Source: JAKACA01 sp052143575
GTDB taxonomy: Bacteria; Actinomycetota; Acidimicrobiia; Acidimicrobiales; Bog-793
Assembly (NCBI GenBank): GCA_052143575.1
Contig: JBKQSP010000125.1
Location: 1-64,000, forward strand
Direction of reading: 5' to 3'
DNA length: 64,000 bases
This document shows positions 27,980 to 36,432 of the stretch, piece by piece (position 1 is the stretch's first letter; every line of letters starts with the position of its first letter). The position numbers and the translations under genes were made by a program. A model generated the notes under the pieces. It made no database searches, was not told where the DNA came from, and saw nothing but the letters and a program-made list of their open reading frames with translations.

Positions 27980-28705
27980 ATGGACAGCTTCGTGCCGTGG
28001 TCGATCATCGCCCGGAACCTGCCCGAGCATGCACGTAACCCGATCCACACCGATGCGGGCGCCCAGGCGGCGGGTTTCGGGCGGGCGCTCGTCGCCGGCG
28101 TGACCTCCTATGCCTACTGCTGCCATCCCGTCATCGAACGATTCGGGCTCGACTGGGTGGCTTCCGGCGAGGCGGAGGTCCGCTTCGTCTCCCCGGTCGC
28201 CGACGGGGACGAGCTGTTCTTCCGCGTCGCGGGACGGAGCGACGGCGGTCTCGACGTCACGGCCACAAGTGCTCCCGGGGGTGCGCCCGCAGTGACGCTG
28301 TCGGCCTGGCGGGGCCATCGCACCAGCTTCCGACCGCAGACAGGAGAAGCGCTCACGCCTGTCGCCGCCCGCCTTGAGGGTGAGTACGGCTCGGACTACG
28401 CCGCTCGCGCCGGGGACGCCCAACCGGACTGTGCGGTTGCGGGCGTCGTCCACCCGGCGGTCTGGCCGGCGCTGGCGAATTCCGTCTTTCACAGCCAGCT
28501 CGCCCGCGGTTCGTGGATTCATGTGCGCAGCGGCATCCGGCACTTCGGCCTGGCCCCCGCCGGTGCCGAGGCCGAGGTGTCGACCGTCGTGGTGCGCCGC
28601 TTTCAACGCCGCGGTGAGCGAGCCGTTGCCGAGGTGATCATCCGGGTCGACGGTGCGATCGTCGCCGTCCTCGAGCACGAAGCCATCGTCGACGTTGGCC
28701 ACTAG
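27980..28705 (+). CDS. MaoC-like (hot-dog fold) protein
   Basis: A 241-residue protein. The motif ARNPIHTDAGAQAAGFGRALVAGVT at about residues 12-36 is characteristic of the MaoC/hydratase-2 hot-dog family. The second half, with SQLARGSWIHVRSGIRHFG and a strand-rich end, looks like a second hot-dog repeat, consistent with a double-hot-dog layout. Members hydrate enoyl-CoA or act as thioesterases. The catalytic Asp/His of the R-hydratase motif (D-x4-H) is altered to N-x3-H here (NPIH), so the activity is uncertain. It probably shares a transcript with the SdpI-like gene. Confidence 0.75.
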   Translation: MDSFVPWSIIARNLPEHARNPIHTDAGAQAAGFGRALVAGVTSYAYCCHPVIERFGLDWVASGEAEVRFVSPVADGDELFFRVAGRSDGGLDVTATSAPGGAPAVTLSAWRGHRTSFRPQTGEALTPVAARLEGEYGSDYAARAGDAQPDCAVAGVVHPAVWPALANSVFHSQLARGSWIHVRSGIRHFGLAPAGAEAEVSTVVVRRFQRRGERAVAEVIIRVDGAIVAVLEHEAIVDVGH

Positions 28706-28765
28706 GAATTGATCGAATCCTCCGCGCCGGCGTGAGCTGGGTCGGAGAACCGCCCGGCCGGTTCG

Positions 28766-29941
28766 CTACGAATGAGTTGCTTCGCCGCCGGGGTGCTCGG
28801 CGCCGGGAGAGCCGCCCATCATCTTCAGCATCGGCATGCCGCCGCTTCGCACGAATCGCACGAGGAGGCCGGTCGCAAGAAGCAGGAAGACGATGTTGAG
28901 AACGGTCGTGTAGTTCCACCGGATCGCCGCCTCGACGACCTTGGCATGACGCCCCCTCGGGGCGAGACCGAGTCCTCCGAACAGCAGCTCCACGAGGTAG
29001 CCCGCTGCCGCCATTGTCAGGTAGAAGGTGCCCAGGATGAACAGCATCATGCGGGTGCCGTAGTACTTCCGGTAGATGACGAGGATCGGGAGAATGATCA
29101 GGTCGGCGAAGATGAAGGCCACGACGCCGCCGAAGCTGATGCCGCCGTTCCACAACACGCCTGCGAGGGGGACGTTGCCGATCGAGCAGACGAAGCTCAG
29201 CATGCTGACGAGCGGGCCGATCAGCGGTCCCCACAGCTTGGCAAGGGCCGGATGCCCGACGAGGAAGAGGTGCTGCCAGAAGCGGTTCGGCACCCATGCT
29301 GCGATGGCGCCCGCCATGAGCAGGCCGGCGACGACGTCGCGGATGACGGCCGCCCACTCCATGACGAAGATGTGCGACACCGCCGTGACGCCTCGAGGGG
29401 AGCGGAGTCGCTGCCACGTGCTGCCGCCGCCCGGGATGCTCATGTCCATGGCAGCGTGGCCCTCCATCGACCCCGCCAGGCCCTTGTCGGATTGAGCCTT
29501 GGCGGAGCTGAGAAGGCGCCCGCGCAACAAGAGCCGGAAGGCAATGGCGAGCAGGACGATCATGAGCGGTCCGCCGACGAATTCAGCGAGCGTGAACTGC
29601 CATCCGATGAGGAGGGCCAAGATGATGCCGAGCTCCACGACGAGGTTGGTGGAGGCAATCTCAAAGGCCATGGCGGCGGTGAAGCTGGCTCCCGTGCGAA
29701 AGAGCGCCCGCGCAAGGGCGACGGCGGCGTACGAGCACGACGACGACGCCGTCCCGAGACCCGTGGCGATGGCCAACGTCCTCGGGCGATCGTCGCCGAG
29801 CAGTCGAACGACGGTGCTGCGACGGACGACGGCCTGCACGAGGGCCGACAGTCCGAAGCCGAGTATGAGCGCCCACAGGATCTCCCAGGTCATCGAGCCG
29901 CTGATGGCGAGGGCGTGACCCATGGCGTGCAGCCACCTCAT
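28766..29941 (-). CDS. Permease of the YraQ/ArsP (UPF0718) family
   Basis: A 391-residue permease with about 8-10 hydrophobic segments. The family core, GTASSSCSYAAVALARALF then FEIASTNLVVELG, and its second-half counterpart around SFVCSIGNVPLAGVLWN are clear. Relatives export organoarsenicals or act with metal systems. The loop between halves (GSMEGHAAMDMSIPGGG) and the tail (GGMPMLKMMGG, ending in His residues) are Met/His-rich, which suggests soft-metal contact. It lies 34 bases after csoR on the same strand, so it is likely under copper- or sulfide-type control. Confidence 0.85.
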   Translation of the reverse strand: MRWLHAMGHALAISGSMTWEILWALILGFGLSALVQAVVRRSTVVRLLGDDRPRTLAIATGLGTASSSCSYAAVALARALFRTGASFTAAMAFEIASTNLVVELGIILALLIGWQFTLAEFVGGPLMIVLLAIAFRLLLRGRLLSSAKAQSDKGLAGSMEGHAAMDMSIPGGGSTWQRLRSPRGVTAVSHIFVMEWAAVIRDVVAGLLMAGAIAAWVPNRFWQHLFLVGHPALAKLWGPLIGPLVSMLSFVCSIGNVPLAGVLWNGGISFGGVVAFIFADLIILPILVIYRKYYGTRMMLFILGTFYLTMAAAGYLVELLFGGLGLAPRGRHAKVVEAAIRWNYTTVLNIVFLLLATGLLVRFVRSGGMPMLKMMGGSPGAEHPGGEATHS

Positions 29942-29975
29942 GGAGCCCTGCCGGGGCGGGGTGGCCTCGAGGGGT

Positions 29976-30257
29976 TCATGAGCGCACCAACCTCTCGATG
30001 GCGTCGCGTGCCTCCCGCACCTTCGCGTCGGCCGTCGGGCCTCCCGTTCCGACGGCGTCCTGCACGCAGTGAGACACGTGCTCGCCGAGCAGTTCGAGGG
30101 CGACCGATTGCAGCGCCTTGCTGGCCGCCGAGATCTGCGTGAGGACGTCGATGCAGTAGGCGTCCTCGCCGACCATGCGTTGCAGTCCTCGGATCTGGCC
30201 TTCCACGCGCCGCAGCCGTTTCAACACGTCGTCCTTGTGGTCCGAGTAGCCGGCCAT
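29976..30257 (-). CDS. csoR: CsoR/FrmR family metal-sensing repressor
   Basis: A 93-residue all-helical repressor starting MAGYSDHKDDVLKRLRRVEGQ. The Cu(I) ligands of CsoR, Cys-x24-His-x3-Cys, are present as Cys35, His60 and Cys64. Binding copper would release DNA. GAGGAGGCACAG precedes the ATG. An operator-like palindrome lies 39 bases upstream of the start. It is the first gene of a unit with the permease. An alternative is a persulfide sensor (CstR), which uses two cysteines; His60 favours copper. Confidence 0.9.
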   Translation of the reverse strand: MAGYSDHKDDVLKRLRRVEGQIRGLQRMVGEDAYCIDVLTQISAASKALQSVALELLGEHVSHCVQDAVGTGGPTADAKVREARDAIERLVRS

Positions 30258-30295
30258 GTCCTGTGCCTCCTCGCTCCTCCTCTTCGTCCCGCAGT

Positions 30296-30312
30296 ATACC
30301 CCCCTAGGGTAT
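30296..30312. promoter_or_regulatory. CsoR-type operator
   Basis: ATACCC-N5-GGGTAT (spacer CCCTA) forms a near-perfect palindrome that matches the known CsoR operator (ATACCC...GGGTAT). It lies between csoR and the divergent propeller-protein gene, 39 bases upstream of csoR and about 110 bases upstream of the other. Confidence 0.8.
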
Positions 30313-30423
30313 TGAGAGGAGCCGTCGACGGTGTGATTGCAGACCCCGCTGCCCGGCGCGAAGCTTCTCGATCTCGGCAAGCGTCTTGGCGAGCGGGCTG
30401 CAGCCCACGATCGGAGGCCTCAC

Positions 30424-31623
30424 ATGCGCATCTCCCGGCTGGCGGGCGCTTGCGCCCTTGTCGCCGCAGCAGCCATGGCCGTGCCGGCCCTGACCGCCAC
30501 GACGTCGGCAGCCGCCGCCGGCCCTCGCACGACGCCGATCGGCAAGCAGCTGGCGGAGCTGAGGGGGAAGGACACCGTCGCCCGCGACGACTTCGGCTTC
30601 GCGGTGGCTCTTTCCGGTAGCACGGCCGTCGTCGGTGCGGTCAACCACGCCGGAGGCGAAGGCGGGGCGTACGTGTTCAGCGAGACGAAGGGCAAATGGC
30701 ACCAGGTTGCCGAGCTGGAGGGTTCCGACACCGTTGCCGGTGACAGCTTCGGTTCCTCGGTCGCCGTCTCGGGAACGATCGCCGTCGTGGGGGCGCCGAA
30801 CCACGACACCTACACCGGTTCGGCCTACGTGTTCAGCGAGACGAAGGGCGCCTGGAAGCAGGTTGCCGAGTTGGAAGGCGCCGACTCGGCTCGCTTCGAC
30901 GTATTCGGCTCCTCGGTGGCCGTCTCGGGCACGACCGTCGTCGTCGGTGCGGTCGGCCACAAAGGAGCGGCCGGCGGCGTGTACGTGTTCGGCGAGACGA
31001 AGGGCAAATGGCACCAGGTTGCCGAGCTGGAGGGCTCCGACACCGCCGTTCTGGACCACTTCGGCTTCTCGGTGGCCGTCTCGGGCACCACGGCCGTCGT
31101 CGGCGCCCCCGAGCATGCCAAGAACACGGGCCGGGCCTACGTGTTCAGCGAGACGAAGGGCGCCTGGAAGCAGGTTGCAGAGGTGAAAGGCTCAGACACC
31201 GGCCCGAGCGACTACTTCGGCTACTCGGTGGCGGTGTCGGGCACGATCGCCGTCGTGAGCTCCGACGACCACCGGCAGGGTGCCGGTCGCGCCTACGTGT
31301 TCAGCCAGCGCAAGGCCAGCTGGAAGCAGACGGCGGAGCTGAAGGGAGGCGACACCGTCTCTCCCGACCATTTCGGTTACTCGGTCGCCGTCTCGGGCAC
31401 GACCGCTGTCGTGGGTGCGGAAAACCATGCCAAGGAGGCCGGGCGGGCGTACGTGTTCAGCGAGACGAAGGGCGCCTGGAAGCAGGTTGCCGAGCTGAAG
31501 GGTTCCGACACCGCCGCCGGCGACGTCTTCGGCGCATCGGTCGCTGTCTCGGGAGTCACGGCCCTCGTCGGAGCCTATGGCCACGGCGATCTGGCCGGTC
31601 GGGCCTATGTGTTCGAGGCCTGA
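30424..31623 (+). CDS. Secreted seven-repeat FG-GAP-like beta-propeller protein
   Basis: A 399-residue exported protein. A clear signal peptide (MRISRLAGACALVAAAAMAV) ends near TSAAAAG. It then has seven repeats of about 50 residues with the pattern GxDxxxxDxFGxSVAVSGTxAVVGAxxH then GxAYVFxETKGxWKQVAEL, ending AYVFEA. Seven such repeats would close a seven-bladed propeller of the FG-GAP/integrin-alpha type. Neighbouring repeats are near-identical over long stretches, including at DNA level (about 150 bp period), suggesting recent duplication or concerted evolution. Its target is unknown. A CsoR operator lies upstream. Confidence 0.85.
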   Translation: MRISRLAGACALVAAAAMAVPALTATTSAAAAGPRTTPIGKQLAELRGKDTVARDDFGFAVALSGSTAVVGAVNHAGGEGGAYVFSETKGKWHQVAELEGSDTVAGDSFGSSVAVSGTIAVVGAPNHDTYTGSAYVFSETKGAWKQVAELEGADSARFDVFGSSVAVSGTTVVVGAVGHKGAAGGVYVFGETKGKWHQVAELEGSDTAVLDHFGFSVAVSGTTAVVGAPEHAKNTGRAYVFSETKGAWKQVAEVKGSDTGPSDYFGYSVAVSGTIAVVSSDDHRQGAGRAYVFSQRKASWKQTAELKGGDTVSPDHFGYSVAVSGTTAVVGAENHAKEAGRAYVFSETKGAWKQVAELKGSDTAAGDVFGASVAVSGVTALVGAYGHGDLAGRAYVFEA

Positions 31624-31646
31624 GGCCCCGACCCCGGCGTCATCGG

Positions 31647-33566
31647 TCAAGGGCTCGGTCCCACGGAGCCGGGAAGGCAATAGTAGACGGCGATGTCCAG
31701 GGCCGACGACGGCGGCCCCGCTCCCTTCCGGTCCCCAACGTCGAAGCAGTGATGGGCGATCCACACGAGCCGCGGGTCGGTTGTCGTCGGGGACTGCAGG
31801 ACGAGGTGGAAGTCGTTGTCCTCGATCATCGACTGCAGCCTGGACAGCGACGGCTCCGGCACCGTCCCGGTGAAGCCTCCGATGGGAAGGACCTCGAGGC
31901 CGCTGTGGTAGATGAACGTCGCCGCCAGGACCGATGTCTGAACGGCCATCAGGTAGGTGGCACCGTTGCGCGCCTCCTCCAGGGTCGGCAGCGTGGCGGC
32001 CGCCGCTGCAGGCGTCGCGATGAAGAACTGCCGGATGTAGTTCGTCACGACCGGTTGTTGGAACGGGGTGTCGAAGGGACCGAGCCGCTCTGCGACGACT
32101 GACGCCGTCGCAACGGTGGGAGCCATCCCGATGGCGACAAGGGCGGTCACGAACGCACCGAGGTGCAACGGTGTGCTCGCAGCCCTCCGGCCGGACAGCA
32201 CGACCGAGCATGCGGCGAGCAACCCGAGGGAGATCACGGCCGGCTTCAACCACGCCGGCAGCCCGGTGGCGGAATCGGGCAGCACCCAGAGGGCATAGCC
32301 CACGGTGGCGAGCACGGCACCGGCCACCGTCAGGCGGGCTGGCAGCCCCCGTCTCTGCCGCCACGCCAGCACGACTCCCGTGGCGAGGAGGCCGCCGACG
32401 GCGGGCGTGAGGGCGGCCGTGTAGTACGGGTTGATCGTCGAGGTGAGGCTGAACACGACGAAGAAGGCCACGAGCCAACCTCCCCACAGCAGGAGGCTGG
32501 CGCGCAGCAGGTCGGTCCGAGGCTCCTTTCGGCGCGCCAGGAGGCCCGCCACGAGAACGACGAGCGACGCCGGGAGCAGCCATCCCGTGTCGAGGCCGAG
32601 GCTGCCCGTGAGCAAGCGGTTCCAGGCGGCGGGTGGCGACGTACCGTTGCCGATCTCGAGGCCGATCGACTTCGTGAGGATCTGGTCGGGCGACTGCTCA
32701 TCGACCCGACCGAATCCGTTGTAGACGAATACCTGCCCGAAGATGGAGTTGTCGTGGCTTCCGTCGACATACGGCCGGTGCGTCGCCGGCGTCGCGCTCA
32801 CTGCCGTCATCCAGCTCAGCGACACGACGATCGTCACGACACCCAAAGCCCCCACACCGAGGCATCGACGCCTCCAGCTGCTCGGAGCGGCGACGACGTA
32901 GACGAGGGCAAGGGCGGGCAGCACGAGCCAGGCCTCGAGCATCTTTGCCTGAAAAGCGAGGCCGACCCACACACCTGCCAGCAGCACGCTGCGAAAGCGG
33001 TCCTCGATGACGGCCGTCACCATCGAATCGGCAGCCAGCGCCACCAGCAGGATCATGAGGGTGTCGGAGATGTTGCCGCGGTTGAGGGTCGCCACCGCCG
33101 GCGACGCCACGAAGATGGCCGCCGCCACGATGCCGGCGACGGGTCCTGCCAGGCGCCTGAGGGCGTGGAAGCTCACGAGCACGGTGAGCACGCCCTCCAC
33201 CGCCTGTGGGAGCACGAGGGCCCAGGCACGCACGCCGAACAACCGGACGGAGAGAGCCTGCACCCAAAACGCCCCAGGGAGCTTGTCCAGCGTCACCGTC
33301 CCAGCCGGATCGAAGGAGGCGAAGAAGAAGTTGTGCCAGCTCATCGACATGCTGCGTACGGCGGCGGCGTAATAGATCTCGAGGTAGTTGCCGGCGCCTC
33401 GGGCGTAGACGAGGGCGGCAACGGCGGCGAGCGCCAACACTGCCGCCCGCGCCCAGGCCGGCTCGTCCCTCGGCAGCAGCCGGCGTCCCCAGCGGTGCTG
33501 CCCGCGCGCCACCGAGTCGTCAGCGAGGTCGGCCTCGGCGGCGACGGTGGATCGCTCCTCGGTCAC
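31647..33566 (-). CDS. GT39-family (PMT-like) membrane glycosyltransferase
   Basis: A 639-residue membrane enzyme with a hydrophilic N-terminus and about 12 hydrophobic segments. The first extracytoplasmic loop has YLEIYYAAAVRSMSMSWHNF and FDPAGTVTLDKLPG, typical of actinobacterial PMT_2/ArnT-like transferases that use polyprenyl-phosphate sugars. A large soluble C-terminal part follows from about residue 500. The donor and acceptor are not known; it may glycosylate lipids or surface proteins. The GTG start overlaps the MarR gene stop (GTGA), so the two are translated together. Confidence 0.87.
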   Translation of the reverse strand: MTEERSTVAAEADLADDSVARGQHRWGRRLLPRDEPAWARAAVLALAAVAALVYARGAGNYLEIYYAAAVRSMSMSWHNFFFASFDPAGTVTLDKLPGAFWVQALSVRLFGVRAWALVLPQAVEGVLTVLVSFHALRRLAGPVAGIVAAAIFVASPAVATLNRGNISDTLMILLVALAADSMVTAVIEDRFRSVLLAGVWVGLAFQAKMLEAWLVLPALALVYVVAAPSSWRRRCLGVGALGVVTIVVSLSWMTAVSATPATHRPYVDGSHDNSIFGQVFVYNGFGRVDEQSPDQILTKSIGLEIGNGTSPPAAWNRLLTGSLGLDTGWLLPASLVVLVAGLLARRKEPRTDLLRASLLLWGGWLVAFFVVFSLTSTINPYYTAALTPAVGGLLATGVVLAWRQRRGLPARLTVAGAVLATVGYALWVLPDSATGLPAWLKPAVISLGLLAACSVVLSGRRAASTPLHLGAFVTALVAIGMAPTVATASVVAERLGPFDTPFQQPVVTNYIRQFFIATPAAAAATLPTLEEARNGATYLMAVQTSVLAATFIYHSGLEVLPIGGFTGTVPEPSLSRLQSMIEDNDFHLVLQSPTTTDPRLVWIAHHCFDVGDRKGAGPPSSALDIAVYYCLPGSVGPSP

Positions 33567-34048
33567 GAGGCGTCGCCTCCTCGGCCGCCCCCAAGGCCTG
33601 GGCGAAGGCCTCTCCCGATGGACACGAGCGCCCGAAGCGTGGCCCGAGTCGTTGCCAGCTCGTGGCTCTCGACGCGCCCTGCAACGAGTTGGTCAACGGT
33701 GGCGATGGCTTGGCGGGCCTCTTCGGTGGCGGCGCCCCCCCGCTCCGTCAACAGGAGGATCACCCGCCGGCGGTCCGCCGCATCCGATGTCCGGGTCACG
33801 TAGCCGCGTTGCACGAGGACGTCGGCGAGCCGGCCGACGGCCTGTTTCGACATCGCCAACCTCGCGGCGAGCTCCTGCACGCTCGAGCCGCCCCTCGTCA
33901 GGGCTCCGACGATCCGGTAGCCCGTCGGAGGGACATCTCCGAAGCCGGCGCCGGCGAGAGCTTCCTGAATGGCAACGAGGTACGTGCGCTGCGCCGCACT
34001 CATGAGGGTCGGCATCGAGACGTCGTCGCCGGGCACGGTTGCGCTCAC
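33563..34048 (-). CDS. MarR family transcriptional regulator
   Basis: A 161-residue winged-helix regulator. The DNA-binding part is ELAARLAMSKQAVGRLADVL, with the wing RTSDAADRRRVILLLT. The start is placed at GTG 34048 because a strong promoter ends just before it and no ribosome binding site exists: this would be a leaderless message. It overlaps the downstream GT39 gene by 4 bases and so probably regulates its own operon. Confidence 0.87.
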   Translation of the reverse strand: MSATVPGDDVSMPTLMSAAQRTYLVAIQEALAGAGFGDVPPTGYRIVGALTRGGSSVQELAARLAMSKQAVGRLADVLVQRGYVTRTSDAADRRRVILLLTERGGAATEEARQAIATVDQLVAGRVESHELATTRATLRALVSIGRGLRPGLGGGRGGDAS

Positions 34049-34054
34049 GCCGGC

Positions 34055-34084
34055 AGAATAAAGAACAACAGTATGTACAGTCAA
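34055..34084 (-). promoter_or_regulatory. Promoter for the MarR/GT39 unit
   Basis: On the minus strand TTGACT and TATTCT are separated by 18 bases, and the -10 ends seven bases before the GTG at 34048, so transcription should start at or next to the start codon. The patch is markedly AT-rich. Confidence 0.6.
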
Positions 34085-34190
34085 GCTGCTTGACTACGGG
34101 CCAAGCCGAACCCTCCACCTCGGCCGCCCGAGACAATGTGCCGTTTGCCTCTACTGCCTGCAGCCCCGTCATCCCAGGATGGGATTGGAC

Positions 34191-34258
34191 GGCTCGGAGA
34201 CTTGGGCAGCTCGGAGATTCGGGCCGCTCGGAGACTCGGGGCAGCCCGGAGACTCGGG
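34191..34258. repeat. Four imperfect 17-bp tandem repeats
   Basis: The unit GCTCGGAGACTCGGG recurs with periods of 17, 17 and 18 bases and one or two changes each (CTTGGG, ATTCGGG, CCCGGAG). It lies in the gap upstream of the DUF2505 gene. Confidence 0.8.
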
Positions 34259-34297
34259 ACGGCAACCGCTCGCCCCGCAGGCAGCGGAGGTGGCGTG

Positions 34298-34828
34298 ATG
34301 GAACTCAATGGTTCGCACACCTACGACGCTTCGGTCGACGCAGTGCTGACCATGCTTGGCGACGCCGATGTCACCGTTGCCAAGTACGAGAGCATGCAGC
34401 ACCGGGACGTGAAGGTTCTCGAATGTGAGAGGAAGGGCGGTTCTCTTCGAGTCGTCTCCTCGCGGGTTGTCGACGTCGACCTGCCCGGCTTTGCGAAGCG
34501 GGTTCTCAAGCCGACGAACACGATGCGCCAGAGCGACGAGTGGACGCGGGTCCACGACGACCTCTGGGAGGGCACCTTCGACGTCGAAGTGCAAGGTGCC
34601 CCCATTCACATCTCCGGCACGATGAAGCTGACTCCCCGCGGCGGCGAGACGATCCACGACGTCAAGCTCCGCGTCGACGTCAAGGTGCCGATCATCGGTG
34701 GTCGCATCGCGGACTGGGCAGGCAAGGGAGATGTCCGGCGCAGCCTGGACGGCGAGTTCAGTTTCAACGACGGCTGGCTTCGGGCGCACCCACGGCCGGC
34801 TCCCCGCAAGGCGTCCCGGCGCGCCTGA
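34298..34828 (+). CDS. DUF2505 family protein
   Basis: A 176-residue protein starting MELNGSHTYDASVDAVLTML. The pattern of DUF2505, an SRPBCC/START-like fold, is seen: an N-terminal strand, the DADVTVAKYESMQHRDVKV region, EGTFDVEVQGAPIHISGTM, and the C-terminal amphipathic helix. The function is unknown; relatives occur widely in actinobacteria, often near lipid genes, as here. The ATG at 34298 has GGAGG seven bases upstream. The tandem 17-bp repeats lie just before it. Confidence 0.83.
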   Translation: MELNGSHTYDASVDAVLTMLGDADVTVAKYESMQHRDVKVLECERKGGSLRVVSSRVVDVDLPGFAKRVLKPTNTMRQSDEWTRVHDDLWEGTFDVEVQGAPIHISGTMKLTPRGGETIHDVKLRVDVKVPIIGGRIADWAGKGDVRRSLDGEFSFNDGWLRAHPRPAPRKASRRA

Positions 34829-35006
34829 CGGGGGCTGCGCGGGCACCCCTGAGCGGGGGCATGACGCCGGCTCCAGACCCGGACGCCGCCTGTCGGCGCC
34901 GGCGGCGGTGAATTGTGACGTTCGCCTCTTCCCCAACCATCTGACCGAGCAGAGGCTGGCCTTACGCGCGCGGCGTCAGGCGGCGCGTTGGGCAACGGAG
35001 GCAGAC

Positions 35007-36422
35007 ATGGACGTCTTCATGCGGGACAGCGATGCCTTCTCCTGGTACATGGAGAGGGACCCAATTCTCCGGTCGACCGTCGTCGCCGTCGCTTGGCTGG
35101 ACCGCAGCCCCGACTGGCCTGTCTTCAGCGAGAAGCTCGATCAGGCGACTCGGTTGATCCCGATGTTCCGCCAACGGGTGTTACAGCCCCCCGGGCGGCT
35201 CTCGACCCCTCGGTGGACCTTCGACGACGGCTTCGACATGAGCTGGCACCTTCGCAGAATCGAGGCTCCGGCCCCCCATACGCCGGACACGGTCATCGAG
35301 TTCGCTCGCCAGGCGGCGATGACCGCCTTCGACCGCGCCCGACCCCTCTGGGAGTTCACGCTGATCGAGCACCTCGAAGGCGGGCGCGCCGCCCTCGTCA
35401 TGAAACTTCACCACTCGCTCACCGACGGCCTCGGCGGCATGCAGCTCGCCCTGTTGCTCTTCGACACCGAGCGCGAGCCCGTTCGGACGTCCTCGATGCC
35501 GGTGGCACCGGTTGGAGAGCGGCTGGACACACCGAGCCTCGTGCGTGAGAGCCTCACCGCCAGCGTGGCGCGGGCGACCGGGGTCGCCAGCGAGTGGGCA
35601 TGGTCGGCGCTCCCCTCAGCGGTGCGGGCCGTCACTCAACCGCTTCGCAGCGCCGGCTCGTTGCTCGACGCCGCCCGTTCCATCGGCCGAACCGTGGCGC
35701 CGGTCCGCGAGACGCTCTCGCCGATCATGAAAGACCGCGGGCTCGGGCGCCACCTCGCCGTCGTCGAGGTCGGCCTTGCCGACCTGAAGCGATCGGCCGC
35801 CACGGCGGGCGGGACGATCAACGACGGCTTCATGGCGGCCATCGCCGGCGGCATGCGCCGCTACCACGAGCGCCACGGCACCACGGTCGACACCCTGCGC
35901 GTGACGCTGCCGATCAGCATCCGGACTGCGAACGACCCGATGGGCGGCAACCGGATCACCCTCATCCGCTTCCCCGTGCCGGTGGGCGACGCCGACCCGG
36001 CCTCCCGCATCCCGGACATGGGACGCTTGTGCCGTGCGGCTCGCGACGAGCGGTCGCTCGCTTACACCAACGCCATCGCCGGCGCTCTCAACTTGCTGCC
36101 GCAGGCCGTCGTCGGCGGCATGCTGAAGCACGTCGACTTCCTGGCGAGCGACGTGCCCGGCTTCGCCTTCCCCGTGTACCTGGCGGGCGCCCAGATGGAG
36201 CGCTACACGCCCTTCGGCCCGACCATCGGGGCCTCCGTCAACCTGACCCTTTTGTCCTATGACGGCACCTGCTACATCGGGGTCACGATCGACACCGCCG
36301 CCGTGCCCGACCACGAAGTCCTCTTGGAGTGCCTGCGGGAGGGCTTCGACGAGGTGCTCGTCCTCGGCGGGAAGCACGAACCGGTGCGGCTGCCGTTGCA
36401 CGACACGCCCAAGGCCGCCTGA
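35007..36422 (+). CDS. WS/DGAT wax ester synthase/diacylglycerol acyltransferase (first copy)
   Basis: A 471-residue acyltransferase. The active-site HHSLTDG lies at residues 135-141, and the second half has the ASDVPGFAFPVYLAGAQMERY motif with NDGFMAAIAGGMR. The family joins acyl-CoA to fatty alcohols or diacylglycerol to make storage lipid. The N-terminus (FMRDSDAFSWYMERDP) differs from the standard L..LD..FLY. and resembles the subgroup with this altered motif. The ATG at 35007 follows CGGAGGC. The next WS/DGAT begins 10 bases after its stop, so the two are one unit. Confidence 0.92.
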   Translation: MDVFMRDSDAFSWYMERDPILRSTVVAVAWLDRSPDWPVFSEKLDQATRLIPMFRQRVLQPPGRLSTPRWTFDDGFDMSWHLRRIEAPAPHTPDTVIEFARQAAMTAFDRARPLWEFTLIEHLEGGRAALVMKLHHSLTDGLGGMQLALLLFDTEREPVRTSSMPVAPVGERLDTPSLVRESLTASVARATGVASEWAWSALPSAVRAVTQPLRSAGSLLDAARSIGRTVAPVRETLSPIMKDRGLGRHLAVVEVGLADLKRSAATAGGTINDGFMAAIAGGMRRYHERHGTTVDTLRVTLPISIRTANDPMGGNRITLIRFPVPVGDADPASRIPDMGRLCRAARDERSLAYTNAIAGALNLLPQAVVGGMLKHVDFLASDVPGFAFPVYLAGAQMERYTPFGPTIGASVNLTLLSYDGTCYIGVTIDTAAVPDHEVLLECLREGFDEVLVLGGKHEPVRLPLHDTPKAA

Positions 36423-36432
36423 GCGGGGAGCC

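Noticed and set aside
30600..31600. About 150-bp direct repeats considered as a CRISPR-like or mobile repeat
   Set aside because: They are in-frame propeller blades of one protein with no unique spacers.
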